64,000 nt of DNA from Nageia nagi (lineage: Eukaryota; Pinophyta): positions 10,292,001 through 10,356,000 of the forward strand of contig JBITNC010000001.1 of NCBI GenBank assembly GCA_050084985.1. The letters are read 5' to 3'. How positions within the stretch are numbered: the stretch's first letter is position 1; each line of letters starts with the position of its first letter. Positions 10,770 to 23,640 of this stretch are shown one piece after another. A model generated the notes under the pieces. The model had not been told where the DNA came from. It saw only the letters and a list, made by a program, of their open reading frames with translations, and searched no databases. The translations under genes were made by a program, and so were the position numbers.

Positions 10770-12624
10770 AAAGATAGAAGCTTAATAAAGCCAAGTGGAT
10801 GGATAGGTCCAAAGTTGGGAGTTGTATCTTCATCTTTGTTCAGTATAGTGTAGTGGTGTTGTGATTATTGTCAACATGATAATATCAATATGCATATGGT
10901 TCCCATGGTTTCACACATCAAAGTAATGATATCGATAAGATTTGCAAAGTTGTCAAATGCAAAAACAACAAAGGGACCACAAGTTGTCATGAGGTACTAA
11001 AAGTTATCAAGGGGGACAAAACATAAATGAAAAGTGACAGATAGCCAAGATGGTTTGGATCAGTTTTTAGGATGAAAACAAAGTTGTTTACAGAATTAGA
11101 ATGGTCAAATTCCATGTCAGTTCAATTTCATGCACTCTTGTGGATTTTGGAGCAATCAAAAATCTAAGTGAAATTGGCTTCATGCAAATCAAATTGCGAG
11201 CAAACAATGATGATTTAGTAGTTGAAATTTAAATCATATATAGTAATATATACCAAGAATATGTGGTCTAAATTTCATATCAAAGAGGTGATTGAGTCTA
11301 AAATGGTGCAATCTACAAAATGCAACTTTGTAACTTTTTGCAGTTTTGAACACGAGTTTTGGCTATCACGGAAATAGTTGGATGGTTGTTTCAGGATCTT
11401 GAAGTTTTCAAATTTGGAATTTCAAATTTTGTATATGTATAACTTGGTGAGATGAAAAACTTTTTCCTTTTGAATTTTTTTCAAAAATGCCTTGAAATAT
11501 GAGAAACATAAATGTGCACAAAACTAAGCATGTGAAGTGTTTGACAAAATGTTTGTGAAATCTTCGTTGAAGGCCACTTTACGAGAAGTGCGATGTGCAA
11601 AATATGAAAAGTTAAACCTTCACATTTGAATAGAATATAGTTTTTTATATGGAGAATATGGGGTCCAAATTTCATGTTAAACCGTGCACCCAGTAAGATG
11701 TTATGGCTTGTCAAAAATACCTCTAGAGCTCTTTTTTCCTATTTTTCCAGCTTTCGCATATGAATTGTTTGACAAAATGCCTATAGAGTTTGTATGAGAA
11801 AATTTAATTAAGTTTTGCACTACACAAGGTTTGAATGTGTTTGACAAAATGTCCAAATGGATTTTAGTAGTAGGGAAAAAGGAATATTGGGTATTGTTTG
11901 ACGAAATGCTCCTTTTATTTTATGGCGTGGCATATAAAATTAGCTATTACACATAAATGAAAAATATATGGAATGTATAGTAGAAAAATATAATACACAA
12001 AAATAGATTATTGGCAAGGAATTTTTGGAGAACCCATGAGTGGTGTGAAGAGAAAAATAGAATATATATTGCCCAACAAAATAAAAGAAGTGAGAGCTAT
12101 GTATTTTTTTGGGTGTGCAGTAAGGAAATGAATATATAATACATTCTTAGAGTACCTAGAAAAAGAATATGTTTCAAATTGAAGAAGTGATTGATCTAGT
12201 CTCTTAATATTTAGAATTATTTCAATGCTTGAAAGGTTTTTAATATGCACAATTTGGAAATCAATTTACTTGTGTGCATGATATTGGGTCTCATCTTCAT
12301 GGAGCAGCATATGCAATGAGTCGAGAGCATCTTATTAGTAATGAAATTTAGTTTTTCTTTATGACAAGGCAATGGTTAATATTCTAGGTGTTACAGATCC
12401 ATTTCATATTTTTTTGGACAAGTGTGAGAAGTGTGTGTGTGTGCAAAAATAATTGAGAGTGTGTGTGAAGTATTGAGGAGACGAAGTGAGAAATTAGAAG
12501 AGTGAGCAGAGATGATGTTTTGAGCTACATCATTTAGGATCTTGTGTGAACTATAATCAATCCTTTATCTTCTTTGTTTGATTTTGTCAAGTGGGTGCTT
12601 GGCGAGAGGAGTCGGTGCTCCTTG
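10770..12624. other. 3' region of Gypsy-1 or unassigned, with a repeated 14-mer
   Basis: No coding sequence. The word TGTTTGACAAAATG occurs at 11538, 11766 and 11838, with a one-base variant at 11895. 12380-12540 is rich in GTGTGT and GA words. A 3' LTR is expected here, but no second copy is available in the window to define it. Confidence 0.45.
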
Positions 12625-13680
12625 CAGTTGGCTCCCTTCCTAGTAAATACCTAGGAATGCCTCTTGCATAGAGAGGAAATCTAGGAGAATTTTAGAACCA
12701 ACTCATTTTCAAGTTTAAGATGAAATTGATATCTTAGAAAGAAAGGTAGCTTCCACTAAAGGTTGTATGGTGAAAATAAAATCAATTCTAAGTGCACTTC
12801 CTATCTTTTATATGGGATCCTTTTGGATAACAAGTAGTATTATCTCTCAACTAGAACATATATAGATCATCATATACTTTTTATGGTATAATTTTTCTAA
12901 AGATAAAAATATTTACCTTATCAACTAGCCTACAATTTTGGCATACTTTTTCTAAAGATAAAAATGTTTACCTTAACTAGCCTACAATTTCCTCTATTAA
13001 GTCTTTCGAAGGTTTGGGCATCGAGAATTTATGCTACATGAATATAGCCCTTCTCTGTCAATTAATACAAAGGATTTATATTGATAATTCTTCTTTTTAG
13101 ATTAAATTTTATGATTCAAATATCTAGACATGGATGAACACATTTGCATTTTTATTGTTCCTAATTTTCCCATGGGATTCCCACTATAGAATAGTCTCAC
13201 GTGAGTTTTCCCCTTCAAGCTCCCTTTTTTCCGTTGGGATATTGGAGATGGTAGAAGATCCCATTTATGGGATGAAACTTGAATTATTCCTACTCCATTG
13301 AGTAATTATGATGCTTATCCCAATACCTAGCCTCTTCTTTGTAACATTTGGGGTGATTATGTTTTAAACTAGTGGTCTTAGTAAAATATGGATGGTACCC
13401 CCATCAATAAATGGAAATATCTTTCCTAATTCCTAAACAACCACCCACAAGAAGTTAAGCAACTAATATCTCTTTTGGAAAATTCAAATTCAAATATATA
13501 ACAACACTAAAGATGATATCACCCAGTCCCTTTCCACCTCAAGATAATTTATGGTCAACTCATCTTATAAGGCCTTCTACATAGAGCAACCAAACCCTTT
13601 TCCTCCTCCTTTATGGAATAAGATTTAGAGATCAAAAGCTTGGAAAAAAGATTCCTTCTTTCTTTAACATGAACCCAATA
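12625..13680 (+). pseudogene. LINE (L1-type) C-terminal relic
   Basis: Plus-strand fragments in changing frames match the plant LINE pattern after the RT core: LPSKYLGMPLA near 12637-12670, then a W-K-R-like segment and ILSALPIFYMGS near 12790-12820, then SIKSFEGLGIENL near 12995-13035. A zinc-binding RVT-like end lies at 13560-13640. Stops and shifts are frequent. A 55-bp tandem duplication (copies from 12892 and 12947) lies inside. No poly(A) tail or target duplication was found, and the 5' part is missing. The identification rests on motif order, not on a full alignment. Confidence 0.7.
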
Positions 13681-13689
13681 ACAATTTTT

Positions 13690-14030
13690 GTTGACCCTAG
13701 ACTCCCCCTTCATCAAAAATCACATCTCTAGAAATAACAAGCTTATGATTTTTTGGGTTGTAAATCCTATAGGCTTTGATATTTTCACAATACCAAATAA
13801 AGATACATGCCTCATTCTTTGCATCAAGATTTATCCATGTCTCATAAACCACATGAACATATGCCAAATACCTAAAAATATTGAAGTGATTAACATTGGG
13901 CTTCTTTTCAAACCATGCCTCATAAGGAGTCATGTTTTCCAAACTTCTAGTAGGGTTCCTTGTTTACCCAAACAAAAACCCTGCAAGCATGCAAAATAAG
14001 AGATGTTACAACCAAAAAACTCTTTATTGA
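13690..14030 (-). pseudogene. Copia integrase C-terminal fragment, Copia-4 family
   Basis: The minus-strand frame 13697-13942 reads MTPYEAWFEKKPNVNHFN and then IRYLAYVHV-like and ISRDVIFDEGGV motifs, the end of a copia integrase. It parallels 28790-29075 in Copia-4 closely but is a separate copy, since both cover the same domain. It abuts the LINE on its left and the Gypsy-2 3' LTR on its right. Confidence 0.75.
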
Positions 14031-14806
14031 TCTTTGGTATAAACCTTAATTTTGATTACAAGTTTGCCTTGCATGGAGGGTTTAAGTACAATAGATGATA
14101 TGGGCCTCTTGGAGGCCTTCTTTGTCGTTGTCTACAAGCTCCAAGTAATGCTTTGTAAAACCTGTGGAAGAAAGAAAATAATGTTGATTGCTTCCTTCTT
14201 ATTGACTCCTTTACTTCTCTTTGGTCTAATGAGTTGCTAGTCTTGTAATCCTGCCCGTACATAATTAAACAACCCATCAAAACATACCTGCTCATGCTAT
14301 GAAATTATAATAAATAAACATGAAATGAATATGCATATAAACAAAAATAATAAATGCAATGTACTTAGCAATCTGAATATAATTCAACAACATAAGGTTA
14401 TATTTAATATTCTAATTCCTATCTCTTTTTCTCCTTTGGAGAGGTCTTATTTATAGATTTTCCAAGGTAGCTAAAGTTGCTATTTTGGAAGGTAAGCTAG
14501 ATAAAAAATCTCATCCACCCTTGTCATGGATTATATCCGTGCAAGGAAAACATAGGATAAAGGATGACACATCCTTAATTCATTAACTTATTTCTTTGGG
14601 TGCCTAAGTTTTCTATTTTTTTCTTTGTGTTTTTTGTTTTCAGGATTGCTAGCAATTTCTCATTGGGTGCCAACGACTATAACTGATCATTGGCGATTGT
14701 ACTAGATCGTTAACGACTACAGGCTTTAAGCAAACTTTACTATTTACTTAAATTTTTATCCCTTTCTTTCATTTATCAAAAGAGGGGTCATTTTTAAGTG
14801 TCTACA
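14030..14806 (-). repeat. Gypsy-2 3' LTR
   Basis: On the minus strand it begins with TGTAGACAC at 14806. A purine-rich stretch just outside (14807-14825, read on the minus strand) could be the polypurine tract. A minus-strand CTATAAATAA box lies at 14447-14456. The segment 14590-14806 is repeated in direct orientation at 28330-28552, as expected for a pair of LTRs. The left limit is uncertain. Confidence 0.65.
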
Positions 14807-16055
14807 TTTTGACTCTTTTTTGAAATACCCAACGTTTTATAAGTGAGGATTATTTCAAAAAACTAAGCCTATCCAAGAGGAGGTGCAATAAAATTCTATA
14901 CTTGTGTTTCTGACCTTGGGTCTAGATTTTGAATTAACTTATTCTCTATGAATAAGCTGAATTTGTGTGATTGGATTATGACAAAATCTATTTTTTATTC
15001 TTTTTGATTTGACATATTTTGAAAGCAATAAGGGTTGTAGTGCAAGGTGTAACTTAGGCAGTTATCACTATACCGTTGTGTTGTGTTGGCTGGATATGGA
15101 TAAAGTCTTAGATATTAGGTGTATGCCATATCAAGCATGTGATAAAGAAGCTCCCTTGCAAATACAAAGCTTTGATCATTATCTCTTATCCCACAGGTGG
15201 GTTACTTGATCTTGCGCAAAAGTTCATCCAACAATTTTAATCACATCCAAACCCGTCCTTCTTTTCTCTATTAAAAGAAGGGTCATTTTTCGAATTCAAA
15301 GTTATCCAAGAGTTTTAGGTTTTCTCAAAACATTTGTCCTTGGACCAAGTTAATAAGAGAAAAACTTGTTTCTATTTTATCTTTGACATATTTTTTAGTT
15401 TTCAGGGTTTTATAGATATATTTTTATTATTATTATTTACATGAGGTACAAAAGATAGTTTTCCTAATGTTACCTCATAAGGGACTCTGAGCACAAGTAT
15501 TTCATTTGGATTTTTGAGTATGAGCATTTTTAAGTGTTTTTCATTTTTATCATGGTCTTAAGCTGAGTTTATGCAAGGAAGAGTTTAGGAACTCATTTTG
15601 TCGTTTTTTTTTTTTTTTGAAGTTGTTTATTATTTTGGAAAAAAAATAAAGAATACATGTTTGAGATTGCTAAAATAAAAAGCTCAAATACATTTTTTCA
15701 TTTTTGATTTCTTTGATAAATTTTTTATTTTTAGAATTTTTATGAGTTTTTAGGTTGTCGACGATCCTTACGGATCGCTGGCACTCGATAATAAATCGCT
15801 AGCATTTGACTATGTGAGGGTTTAAAAAGAAAAATGTTTATTATCATTTTCTTATTTACCTTTTAGTGGCTATTCAAAGCTCTTTGACTACCTTACCCTA
15901 CTTTTTTGGAGTTTGACCCTACACTTGTCATTTTCTATTTCAAATACATTTAAATATGTATAAGTTTTTAAGGAAACACTTTTATTAATTTGAAACTAAA
16001 AGAATTATTTACAATATATATAATTTCCAATTAAAAAATTTTATTAACTGTAGAA
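14807..16055 (-). other. Gypsy-2 3' untranslated region
   Basis: AT-rich and non-coding between the integrase end and the 3' LTR. 15755-15805 contains several GATCGCTGG/ATCGCTAGC words like those in the LTR. The short open frame at 15009-15209 shows no recognisable domain. Confidence 0.55.
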
Positions 16056-17420
16056 AGTATGAAGGTGCATGATGTTTATAGGTTCACGCTCTTTGTTACC
16101 TTCCATATCAACTAAATGATAAGCTCCACATCTAAATTTTCTTTTAATCATGTAGGGACCTACCCAATTAGGAGCAAACTTGTCACGAATTTGTCATTCC
16201 ATTCGAGAAGTTTGTTGGTTTTCTTTTAAAACCAAATCTCCTATATTAAATTCATGAATGTTTACCTTTTTATCAAAAGCTCTTTTAATACAATTTTGAT
16301 AAATACGTAAATGCCCTAATGCATTGACTCTTCTTTCATCTAGAAGCAGCAATTGATCTAATCTTGTTTAATGAATTGCTTTATTTGTGGTATAATCTTA
16401 TAAGGAAATTCAAAGTGAGGGAATTTCTATTTCTAAAGGTAATACTACTTCTACCCCATAAACTAAGGAAAATGGTGTTGCTCCAGTAGGAGTTCAAATA
16501 CTAGTTCGATAAGCCCATAATGCATGTGGAATTCTTACATGCCAATCTCGATGGGAATCATCAATAGTTTTTAATAAAAATACTATGAATAGTTTTGTTT
16601 GTAGCTTTAGCGTGACCATTCCCTTGAGGATAATAAGGGGTTGAGAAGATTAATTGGATATGATATTTTTTACATAAAGCTTGAACTTCCTTATTCTTGA
16701 AGTTTTTCCTATTGTTAGTGATAATTTGAGCTGAGATTCCAAAATAACATATAATGTGGTTTTGTCTAAATTCTACTATCTTTGGTCTTTTTGTTGAAAT
16801 CATAGGGATGGCTTCTACCCATTTTGTAAAATATTATGTAGCAGTTATTATAAACTTATGACCTCTTGAGAAAATAGGAGAGATTTGACCTATTAAATCT
16901 AGTGTCCATCTAGAAAATGTCCACAATGATTACATGGGTTCTAATGTATGTGAAGGTTGATTAAATAGATTTGCATGTTATTGACATTTAACACACTTTC
17001 TAACATATTCCATACAATCATGTTCCATAGTAGGCCAATAATATCCCATACGCATTAATTGTTTTGTAATTGCAGAGCCATTAAAATGTCCTTCACAAAT
17101 TCCATCATGAGGGCATGAAATAGTAATTTGTGAATCAGCCCATTCTAAACATATGAAAAATATACCATCAAAACCCATATGGTATAGGACATATCCTATC
17201 ATGCAAAAGTAAAAAGTTTTTATTTTAAATGCTTTCCTATATGATTTTGTTAAGTCTTTAGGTAATACCCCATCTCTTAAGAATTTGAGCAATTGTGTAT
17301 GACATAGATTTTTATCTTCCATAGCAATTTCTAGGACTACATGTTCAACTTCATTTGATTCTATTGAGGATTGAGTAATTTGAACAATCTCGATAGAGAT
17401 CATTATTTTTATTAGGGTTT
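16056..17420 (-). pseudogene. Gypsy-2 integrase, broken
   Basis: Minus strand. 16978-17403 has the zinc-binding region ending YYWPTMEHDCMEYVRKCVKC. 16561-16803 has the core with FGISAQIITNNRKNF and the end of the active site, STPYYPQGNGHAKATNKT. The C-terminal part, at about 16060-16200, shows FAPNWVGPYMIKRKFRCGAY, the GPY form typical of the plant Tat lineage. Stops lie between these blocks. The catalytic Asp in the second block reads Asn (ITNN for ITDN), a change expected to remove activity. Confidence 0.85.
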
Positions 17421-17589
17421 GAGGGCATCAAAGATCTAATGGAAGCCATAGCATCAGCAAACCTATTAGTTGATCATGGTGCTACTTCTAAATCATATTT
17501 TTTAAAAGATGATAAGAGATTATTTACTAATCTCTTATATTTTTGCAACAAAGGTTCCTTACACTAGAATATTTCTTTAACTTGGTTTA

Positions 17590-18240
17590 TGATTAACAAC
17601 TAATCATCAATGAATTTAACTTTTCTCAAATTTAACTTTATAGTGATTTTAATATATAATATTAAGGCTTCATACTCAGCATTATTGTTCATACAAGGAA
17701 AGTGAATTTAAATGAATAAGGTATGGGAACCCCTTGGGGTGTAATGAATACAACACCTGCACCCCCGCTTTGCTCACATCTCGATCCATCGAAATATATT
17801 ACCATATCTCAATCTTCTTCAAATTCTAATAGAATTTCCATTTAATCTAATTGGAATACATGTTTATCTGGTAATTCTATAATGAGTGATATTTGATTAG
17901 ATAATGGTGCTTCAGCAAGATAGTTTGCTATGACTTATCCTTTGATTGATTTTTGACTTACGAAGAGTAAGTCAAATTCAATTAGATGCATGACCCATTT
18001 AAGTGTTCTTGCATTTTGATAAATTTTATTCATCATATATTTTAAAGGGTCCACTTTAGCAATTACATACATGGTATGGTTTAGCATGTAATGTCTTAAC
18101 TTTTTGGTTGTGAATACTACTGCTAAACATAACTTTTCTAAATATACGTATTTAATCTCATAGCCAACCAAAGTTTGACTAAGATAATATATTGCTTGTT
18201 CTTTACTATTTTTATTCTTTTAAGCAAGCATGGTTCCTAA
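17590..18240 (-). pseudogene. Gypsy-2 RNase H and second (archaeal-type) RNase H, broken
   Basis: Minus strand. 17935-18171 reads MVGYEIKYVYLEKLCLAVVF and LRHYMLNHTMYV, the first RNase H. Further along, about 17640-17830, broken frames give YFDGSRCEQSGGAGVVF and PIPYSFK, the start of a second RNase H domain. Two RNase H domains in tandem before the integrase mark the Tat lineage of plant Ty3/gypsy elements. Both are interrupted. Confidence 0.8.
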
Positions 18241-19475
18241 GGCTATTTTTGTAGCTGATATATACAATGAGAATGGTTCTCTAGGCTTAGGTGGTATTAG
18301 AATGGATGGTGAAAGAAGATAGCATTTAATTTCATCAAACACTTCTTGTTGTTCATTGCCCTAGCAAAAGATAATACCTTTCTTCAAAAGTTTGCTAAAA
18401 GGTTCACATTTGTCTGATAATTGAGAAATAAAACATCTTATGGCCTATAACTTACCCTATAAACTTTGTAATTATTTTATATTTAAGGGAGGTGACATAT
18501 TTGTTATTGCTTTTATTTTATTAGGGTCTATTTCAATTCCTCACCTATAAACAATGAAACCTAGTAACTTCCCAGACGTTACCCCAAAAACATATTTCTT
18601 TGGGTTTCAATCAAATCTTATGTTTTAGTAACTGATCAAATATTTTGATAAGAACTTTAGGATGATCTTCCCATATTTTTGATTTAGCTAGTACATCATC
18701 TACATAATATTTTATGATATCATGCATGTAATCATGGAATATGTACATCATGGCTCTTTGATAGGTAGCTCCAACATTTTTTAATTCAAAAGGTATTACT
18801 TTGTAACAAAATGTTCTCCATGGTGTTGTGAATGCAGTTTTATGTTGGTCTTCTGATGCTACCTTAATTTGGTTGTATCTTGAAAACCCATCCATGAGTG
18901 ACAACATTTTATGTCCTATGGTAGAATCAACCAAGCTATCTATGTTTGGTAGAGTAAAGTCATCCTTAAGGCATGGTTTGTTTAGGTCTCTAAAATCTAT
19001 GCATATTCAAATCTTCCCAGTGGATTTCTTAACTAGTATTATATTAGAAATCCAATTAAAATAATCAATTGGATGAATAAACTTGGCTTCTAGAAGCTTT
19101 TACAACTCTTCTTTCATCATTAAGGCAATTGTAGGATTCATTCTTTGTAGCTTTTGTTTAATAGGTTTTGCACCTTCTTTTATAACAAGATTGTGCACTA
19201 CTAAATTAGAATCAAGTCTAGGCATATTAGCATATGACCATGTGAATATTTCTTATTTTTCCTTAAGTATTATAATGAAGTTTTTTCTTTCATCTTCAGT
19301 AAGGGATTTTCCTAATTCAATTATTTTAGGGCTATTAGGTTCATTACTTAAATCAATTTCAATGGTTTCTTCAATTAACATGTGAGATCCTTCCTCCAAT
19401 TGGTTGGATATTGGAATCCAATTATTATCATTCGCATTATATTCTTCATCTTTAGCTTTGTACTGATATTCCAAA
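18241..19475 (-). pseudogene. Gypsy-2 reverse transcriptase, broken
   Basis: Minus strand. 18611-18934 reads LSLMDGFSRYNQIKVASEDQ, AFTTPWRTFCYKVIPF and YYVDDVLAKSK, with the catalytic pair intact. This wording is characteristic of Tat/Athila-like RTs. N-terminal RT blocks occupy 18940-19230 in broken frames. 19253-19474 is a poorly conserved acidic linker. The enzyme is interrupted by stops but remains easy to recognise. Confidence 0.85.
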
Positions 19476-20421
19476 GCAGTATTAATATATAAGTTTGCAA
19501 TCTATAAGATTGTATCTATGTCTTTGAAATCTTGGATTGTAGGTTATTAGAAATCATTGTAAAATCTATAGTTTCTTCATTTACTAGAAAGTATGAAGAA
19601 GAGCTACTTGAATTTTTTGAACCTATTATCTCAAACTCATCGAACTTGTCACTTCCAAACCAATCAAAATTCATTTTAAGCATAAGATTATCATATATTT
19701 CTATAATCTCTACAATGTTAATTGATATATCAGAAAACAACTCCTAAGGATAGCATTTTAGACTCTATATCATATTGATTTGTCATCGATTTAGATAGTT
19801 CAGATAAATTTTCATATGTTGTGGGCTCTGGTTCTAACTCAGCTATCTTAAAACTAGATACTCCTTGATTTTTACTCTTATAACCTAATCATGTCTTATC
19901 ACTAGGAAATTGATCATGAATATCAATGGTGTACCTAGGTCCTTATTCGTATCATCCCAAACCTTATCCTTTCCATTGACACCTAGCAAAGTATCTTTAG
20001 ATGAATGATCTTACATCTAGTGATAAGTATTATAATGAATCACAAAAAATACCTTTGTTATATTGAGGTAAAGGGAGAATAGGTGGTTCTATTGGACCAT
20101 GATATACAAAAAGTGTTTGATTAGGTAACTTCCCCAGTGGTAGTAATTATCTTACCACACTAGGAGACTCTTTAGGTCTTCCTATTTCTTGAGTTGTAGG
20201 AATATTAAAAATAACATCATCAATGGCAAACTCTCCTATTCCATAATCAATTATTCATATAGTCATAGGATAGATATTAGATGGTTTATCTTTTATTGTA
20301 CTATCATTATCTAATGCATTTATGGGATAAGATGCTTTTGATGATGAAGCTTTTTTACTTCATCTAACATTCATGCTCTTTCTTCCCATGTTTGCTTTTC
20401 CATGATTATTGATTTTATTTT
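19476..20421 (-). other. Gypsy-2 PR-RT linker, no clear domain
   Basis: An acidic Ser-rich frame lies at 19516-19740 on the minus strand and several broken frames follow. This fits the variable region between protease and RT in long Tat elements. I can assign no function. Confidence 0.45.
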
Positions 20422-21348
20422 TTAGTAATGAATCCCTATTAATCTTTGGTGTATGAGGCACTTCAAGATCCATGGGATCTTTCCCTTTAAATGACTTGGA
20501 GAAGCACCTTTTTTGTCAATATCTGCTAGTGACACCTTTTCATGAACCATAGGCAATGTAAAATAATGAGTAGAAGGCAAAGTAGTCTCCCCTGAAAGTT
20601 GTGTATAATTACAATGGGAATATGAATTTTTATCTTCAAGTACATAGTGTACCACCCCATCATGAATGTAATTTAAGCAATTATGATACATTGATGGGAC
20701 ACATTGCATGTCTCTAATCCACATTATATCCCCTTCAATAACTTGTAATAATGTTTGTATGGTTTTAGATCCCACAGTAATAGGTAGTGAGATAGATCCC
20801 ATTGTTGAGTACAAAGCATCATTGGAAGCTTTTAATTATAAATAAGGTGCACATATGTGTGAAAAAGGGAGATTCAAGTTCTTATAGGTAGTTGTAGAAA
20901 TGATATTTATTGCAAAACCTTCATCTATTAATATCATTTTAAAAGCCTTCCCATCTATCTTGGCTATAATATGTAATGGAGGATCTTGACCTTGCGAATG
21001 GTTTGATTTCCTAACTTCATGATCATGGAAGAAAATAGTGGGTTTTTGGTTTATCTTAATATTTCCCACAAAATACACAAAGCTTTCAGGGTCATTAATA
21101 TACATCTCAATTGTTTGCAACAATTGGTTCATAGCTTCTTTATGATGTTTGGATTGTTGTAGTAATTCAAACAAGGACATCTTCACTTGTGAGTTTCTTA
21201 ATTGATGTTGCAAAGCTCCCTTGTCTAAAATCTTAGGAGGTTGAGTTCTAGGTATATTTGGTTGTATAATACCATCATTTATTTTATTGTTGGGAATATC
21301 GGCTTGCCTTCCTTGCACCTTTTCGGCTCTTATAGTTATGCTTACCAT
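20422..21348 (-). pseudogene. Gypsy-2 aspartic protease region
   Basis: Minus strand. 20836-21348 ends its conserved part with KMILIDEGFAINII, corresponding to the protease motif usually written LIDxGSAxN; here Gly-Phe-Ala replaces Gly-Ser-Ala. The next frame, 20422-20814, carries the remainder with SISLPITVGSKTIQT. The preceding residues hold a Lys/Gln-rich segment linking to gag. It would mature the polyprotein in particles. It is split by a stop near 20815-20835. Confidence 0.75.
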
Positions 21349-22530
21349 AGTAAATTAACAAAAGTAGAAGCATCTTGAAATCCTTTGTGTTAGTTGATTT
21401 TGGTGTATTTGTGATGCTATGGTATTTGCTTAATGTTGAGGAAGCAGGTTTTGATATATTCCTAGAATTTGATTAGGGATAGTCAATGGGTCATCTACTT
21501 GTAATCTTCCTTTATCAATAAAATATTGAACCTTATGTTGTAATGTTCTACACTTGCCTGTAGTATGATCCCTTTGACAATGGTAATGGCAATAGTCATT
21601 CTCATTGTACTATTTACTATCTCTTATGTCTAATCTTTTAGGTTGTATTTTAGGTAAGATAATAATTTGATGGTCTATTAATTTTTTCAAAATATCATAA
21701 AGAGATTCGGTCAAAAGAGTAAACTTTCTAGGGGGTGGCCTAGGTTTTCTTTCTTCATTTGGTAGAGTAGGAGTATTTTTCAGAGGGTTCGGTTCTCCAT
21801 TTTAAGATAAGAAACTTTATTAGCAAGCATTAGTTTTGTTGATTGTTCTGCCTAATTTTTATTTTTAACATAAGGCTCTTTTTACCCTTTAGTTCTCCAT
21901 CTTGGATTTTAACCTTTTGATTACAATAGCTTGAGAAATTGCTTCCTCAAATGTCTTGTGTTGTTGAATCAATAAGGTATTAGAGATGAGTCTTAAAAAA
22001 CTTTGACTAAATATTTTCACTAGTTCTTCTTGTGGTAGAGTATAAGATATACTTGTCAAAATCACCCTCCATCTTGAAATAAAGTCTATAATTGTCTCAT
22101 CCTGAAATTATTGCAATCTTGTGAGATCAATTATGGAGGTTTTATCTTTAATATTTATCCTAAAGTGTTCTAAAAATAAGTTTGCCAATTATGCATATGT
22201 TGTGATGTTGTGTTTAGTTAAGTTATTGTACCATTCCATCGCTTATTCAACAAGTGTCATAGAAAATATACGTAACATCAAAGCATCATTGTTGGAAATT
22301 ACATAACTTGAATATTTAAAGAGTCTTAGATGTTCTTTAGGATCTTCTTTTCCTTTGAAAGATTTAATTTTTGAAATCTCAAATTTGAAAGGGATATCCA
22401 TCTTAGGTACACTAGGGTGTATGGGCTCATTACAAATTATTTCATAAGAGACTTTATGCTTGTTTTGTTGATGTAACATTCTCTCAATCTCTATTAACCT
22501 TTCATAAAAGTCATTAGTCGATTCCTCATG
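21349..22530 (-). pseudogene. Gypsy-2 gag, broken and cut at its 5' side
   Basis: Minus strand. 22243-22479 reads FEISKIKSFKGKEDPKEHLR, the N-terminal block of Ty3/gypsy gag. The rest of gag lies in broken frames down to 21350, with a C-x2-C-like knuckle hint near 21540-21600. The upstream part ends abruptly near 22530, where Copia-2 sequence starts. The start codon and leader are missing. Confidence 0.75.
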
Positions 22531-22740
22531 TAGAGTTACTCACACATAGATAACTAAATAGTGCTATATTGGCCAATCTTTTTACTTTTAAAATTTTATA
22601 CAATAAGTTCCTCATGCAGAGCGAACTTACCATGAGGGTGTACAATAAAATCAACACTATATAGCACAAAATTCTCTTAAGGGTGAAGTTATCATCACAA
22701 ATATGAATTCAACACAAGAATTCATATGTACTTGGAGTAC
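22530..22740 (-). repeat. Copia-2 3' non-coding tail and RT/RNase H deletion junction
   Basis: 22530-22735 matches the 3' non-coding sequence of Copia-3 (40590-40750) and Copia-1 (150-240). From 22740 the sequence is already the integrase/RT linker. About 1.3 kb of RT and RNase H present in Copia-1 is missing. A short duplicated GAATTCA lies beside the joint near 22703-22722. Confidence 0.75.
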
Positions 22741-23640
22741 CAAGTCCATATAAGCATCTCATACTCCACTTTCATGGCTTCCATATAGCACTCATGCTTA
22801 GAAGCTTCTTTGAAGGTTAAAGGCTCATGTTTGTTGTCAATCTTAGCAAATAAGGATTTGTTTAAGGTCATGCTCCTTGTTACCCTTTGTGTTGGAGAAT
22901 TTAGTTTTTGAGGTGACTTATCTAAATTAATATCTAACTAGCTAGGTGCAACTAAAGAGTCTTTTAGATCAACAACATCCTTATTAGAAGTATATTCTTC
23001 AGGAAGTTCATTGAACTTTACATCCCTTGAAACAAACATGTCTTTGTAGGATGGAGAGTAGACCTTGTAGCCTCTATGCTGACTGTCATAACCCATAAAG
23101 ATGCACTTTTTAGCTCTTTTATCCAACTTTTTATTTTTCTCAGAAATAATATAAGAGAATGCTTCACAACCAAACACCCTAAGGTAAGAAATATTAGGTT
23201 TTCTTTCTGACCATTCTTCAAAAGGAGTTTTACCCTGAATGACTTTTGTGGGATACCTATTTAAGATGTAAATAGTAGTGGTCATAGCTTCACCCTATAA
23301 GAAACTAGAAATATTACCCAACATGCATCTAGCCATCTCCATAATTATCTTATTTTTCCTTTCAAAAACATTGTTCTTCTAAGGAGTGTATGGAATTGTA
23401 AATTGCCTCTTGATTCCATACTTAGCATAAAAGACATTGAACTCATTACTATTATATTCTTCTCCATTATCTGATCTCAACATCTTAATTTTAAGGTTAG
23501 TTTGATTCTCAACAAAAGCCTTAAAAACCTTAAAACTCTTAAAGGTTTGATTCTTATGCTTAAGTAGATACCCAAAGGTCATTTTACTAAAGTTATAAAT
23601 GAAGGTCAAGATGTAAGATGCTCTTCCAAGTGACTTAGTC
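22740..23640 (-). pseudogene. Copia-2 integrase, broken
   Basis: Minus strand. 23379-23609 holds MTFIYNFSKMTFGYLLKHKN and the second block MLRSDNGEEYNSNEFN, so the second catalytic Asp is present. 22938-23285 holds the C-terminal region, FGCEAFSYIISEKNKKLDKR and KCIFMGYDSQHRGYKVYS. The Glu-bearing block between them is broken. It parallels 1642-2740 of Copia-1 domain by domain. Confidence 0.85.
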
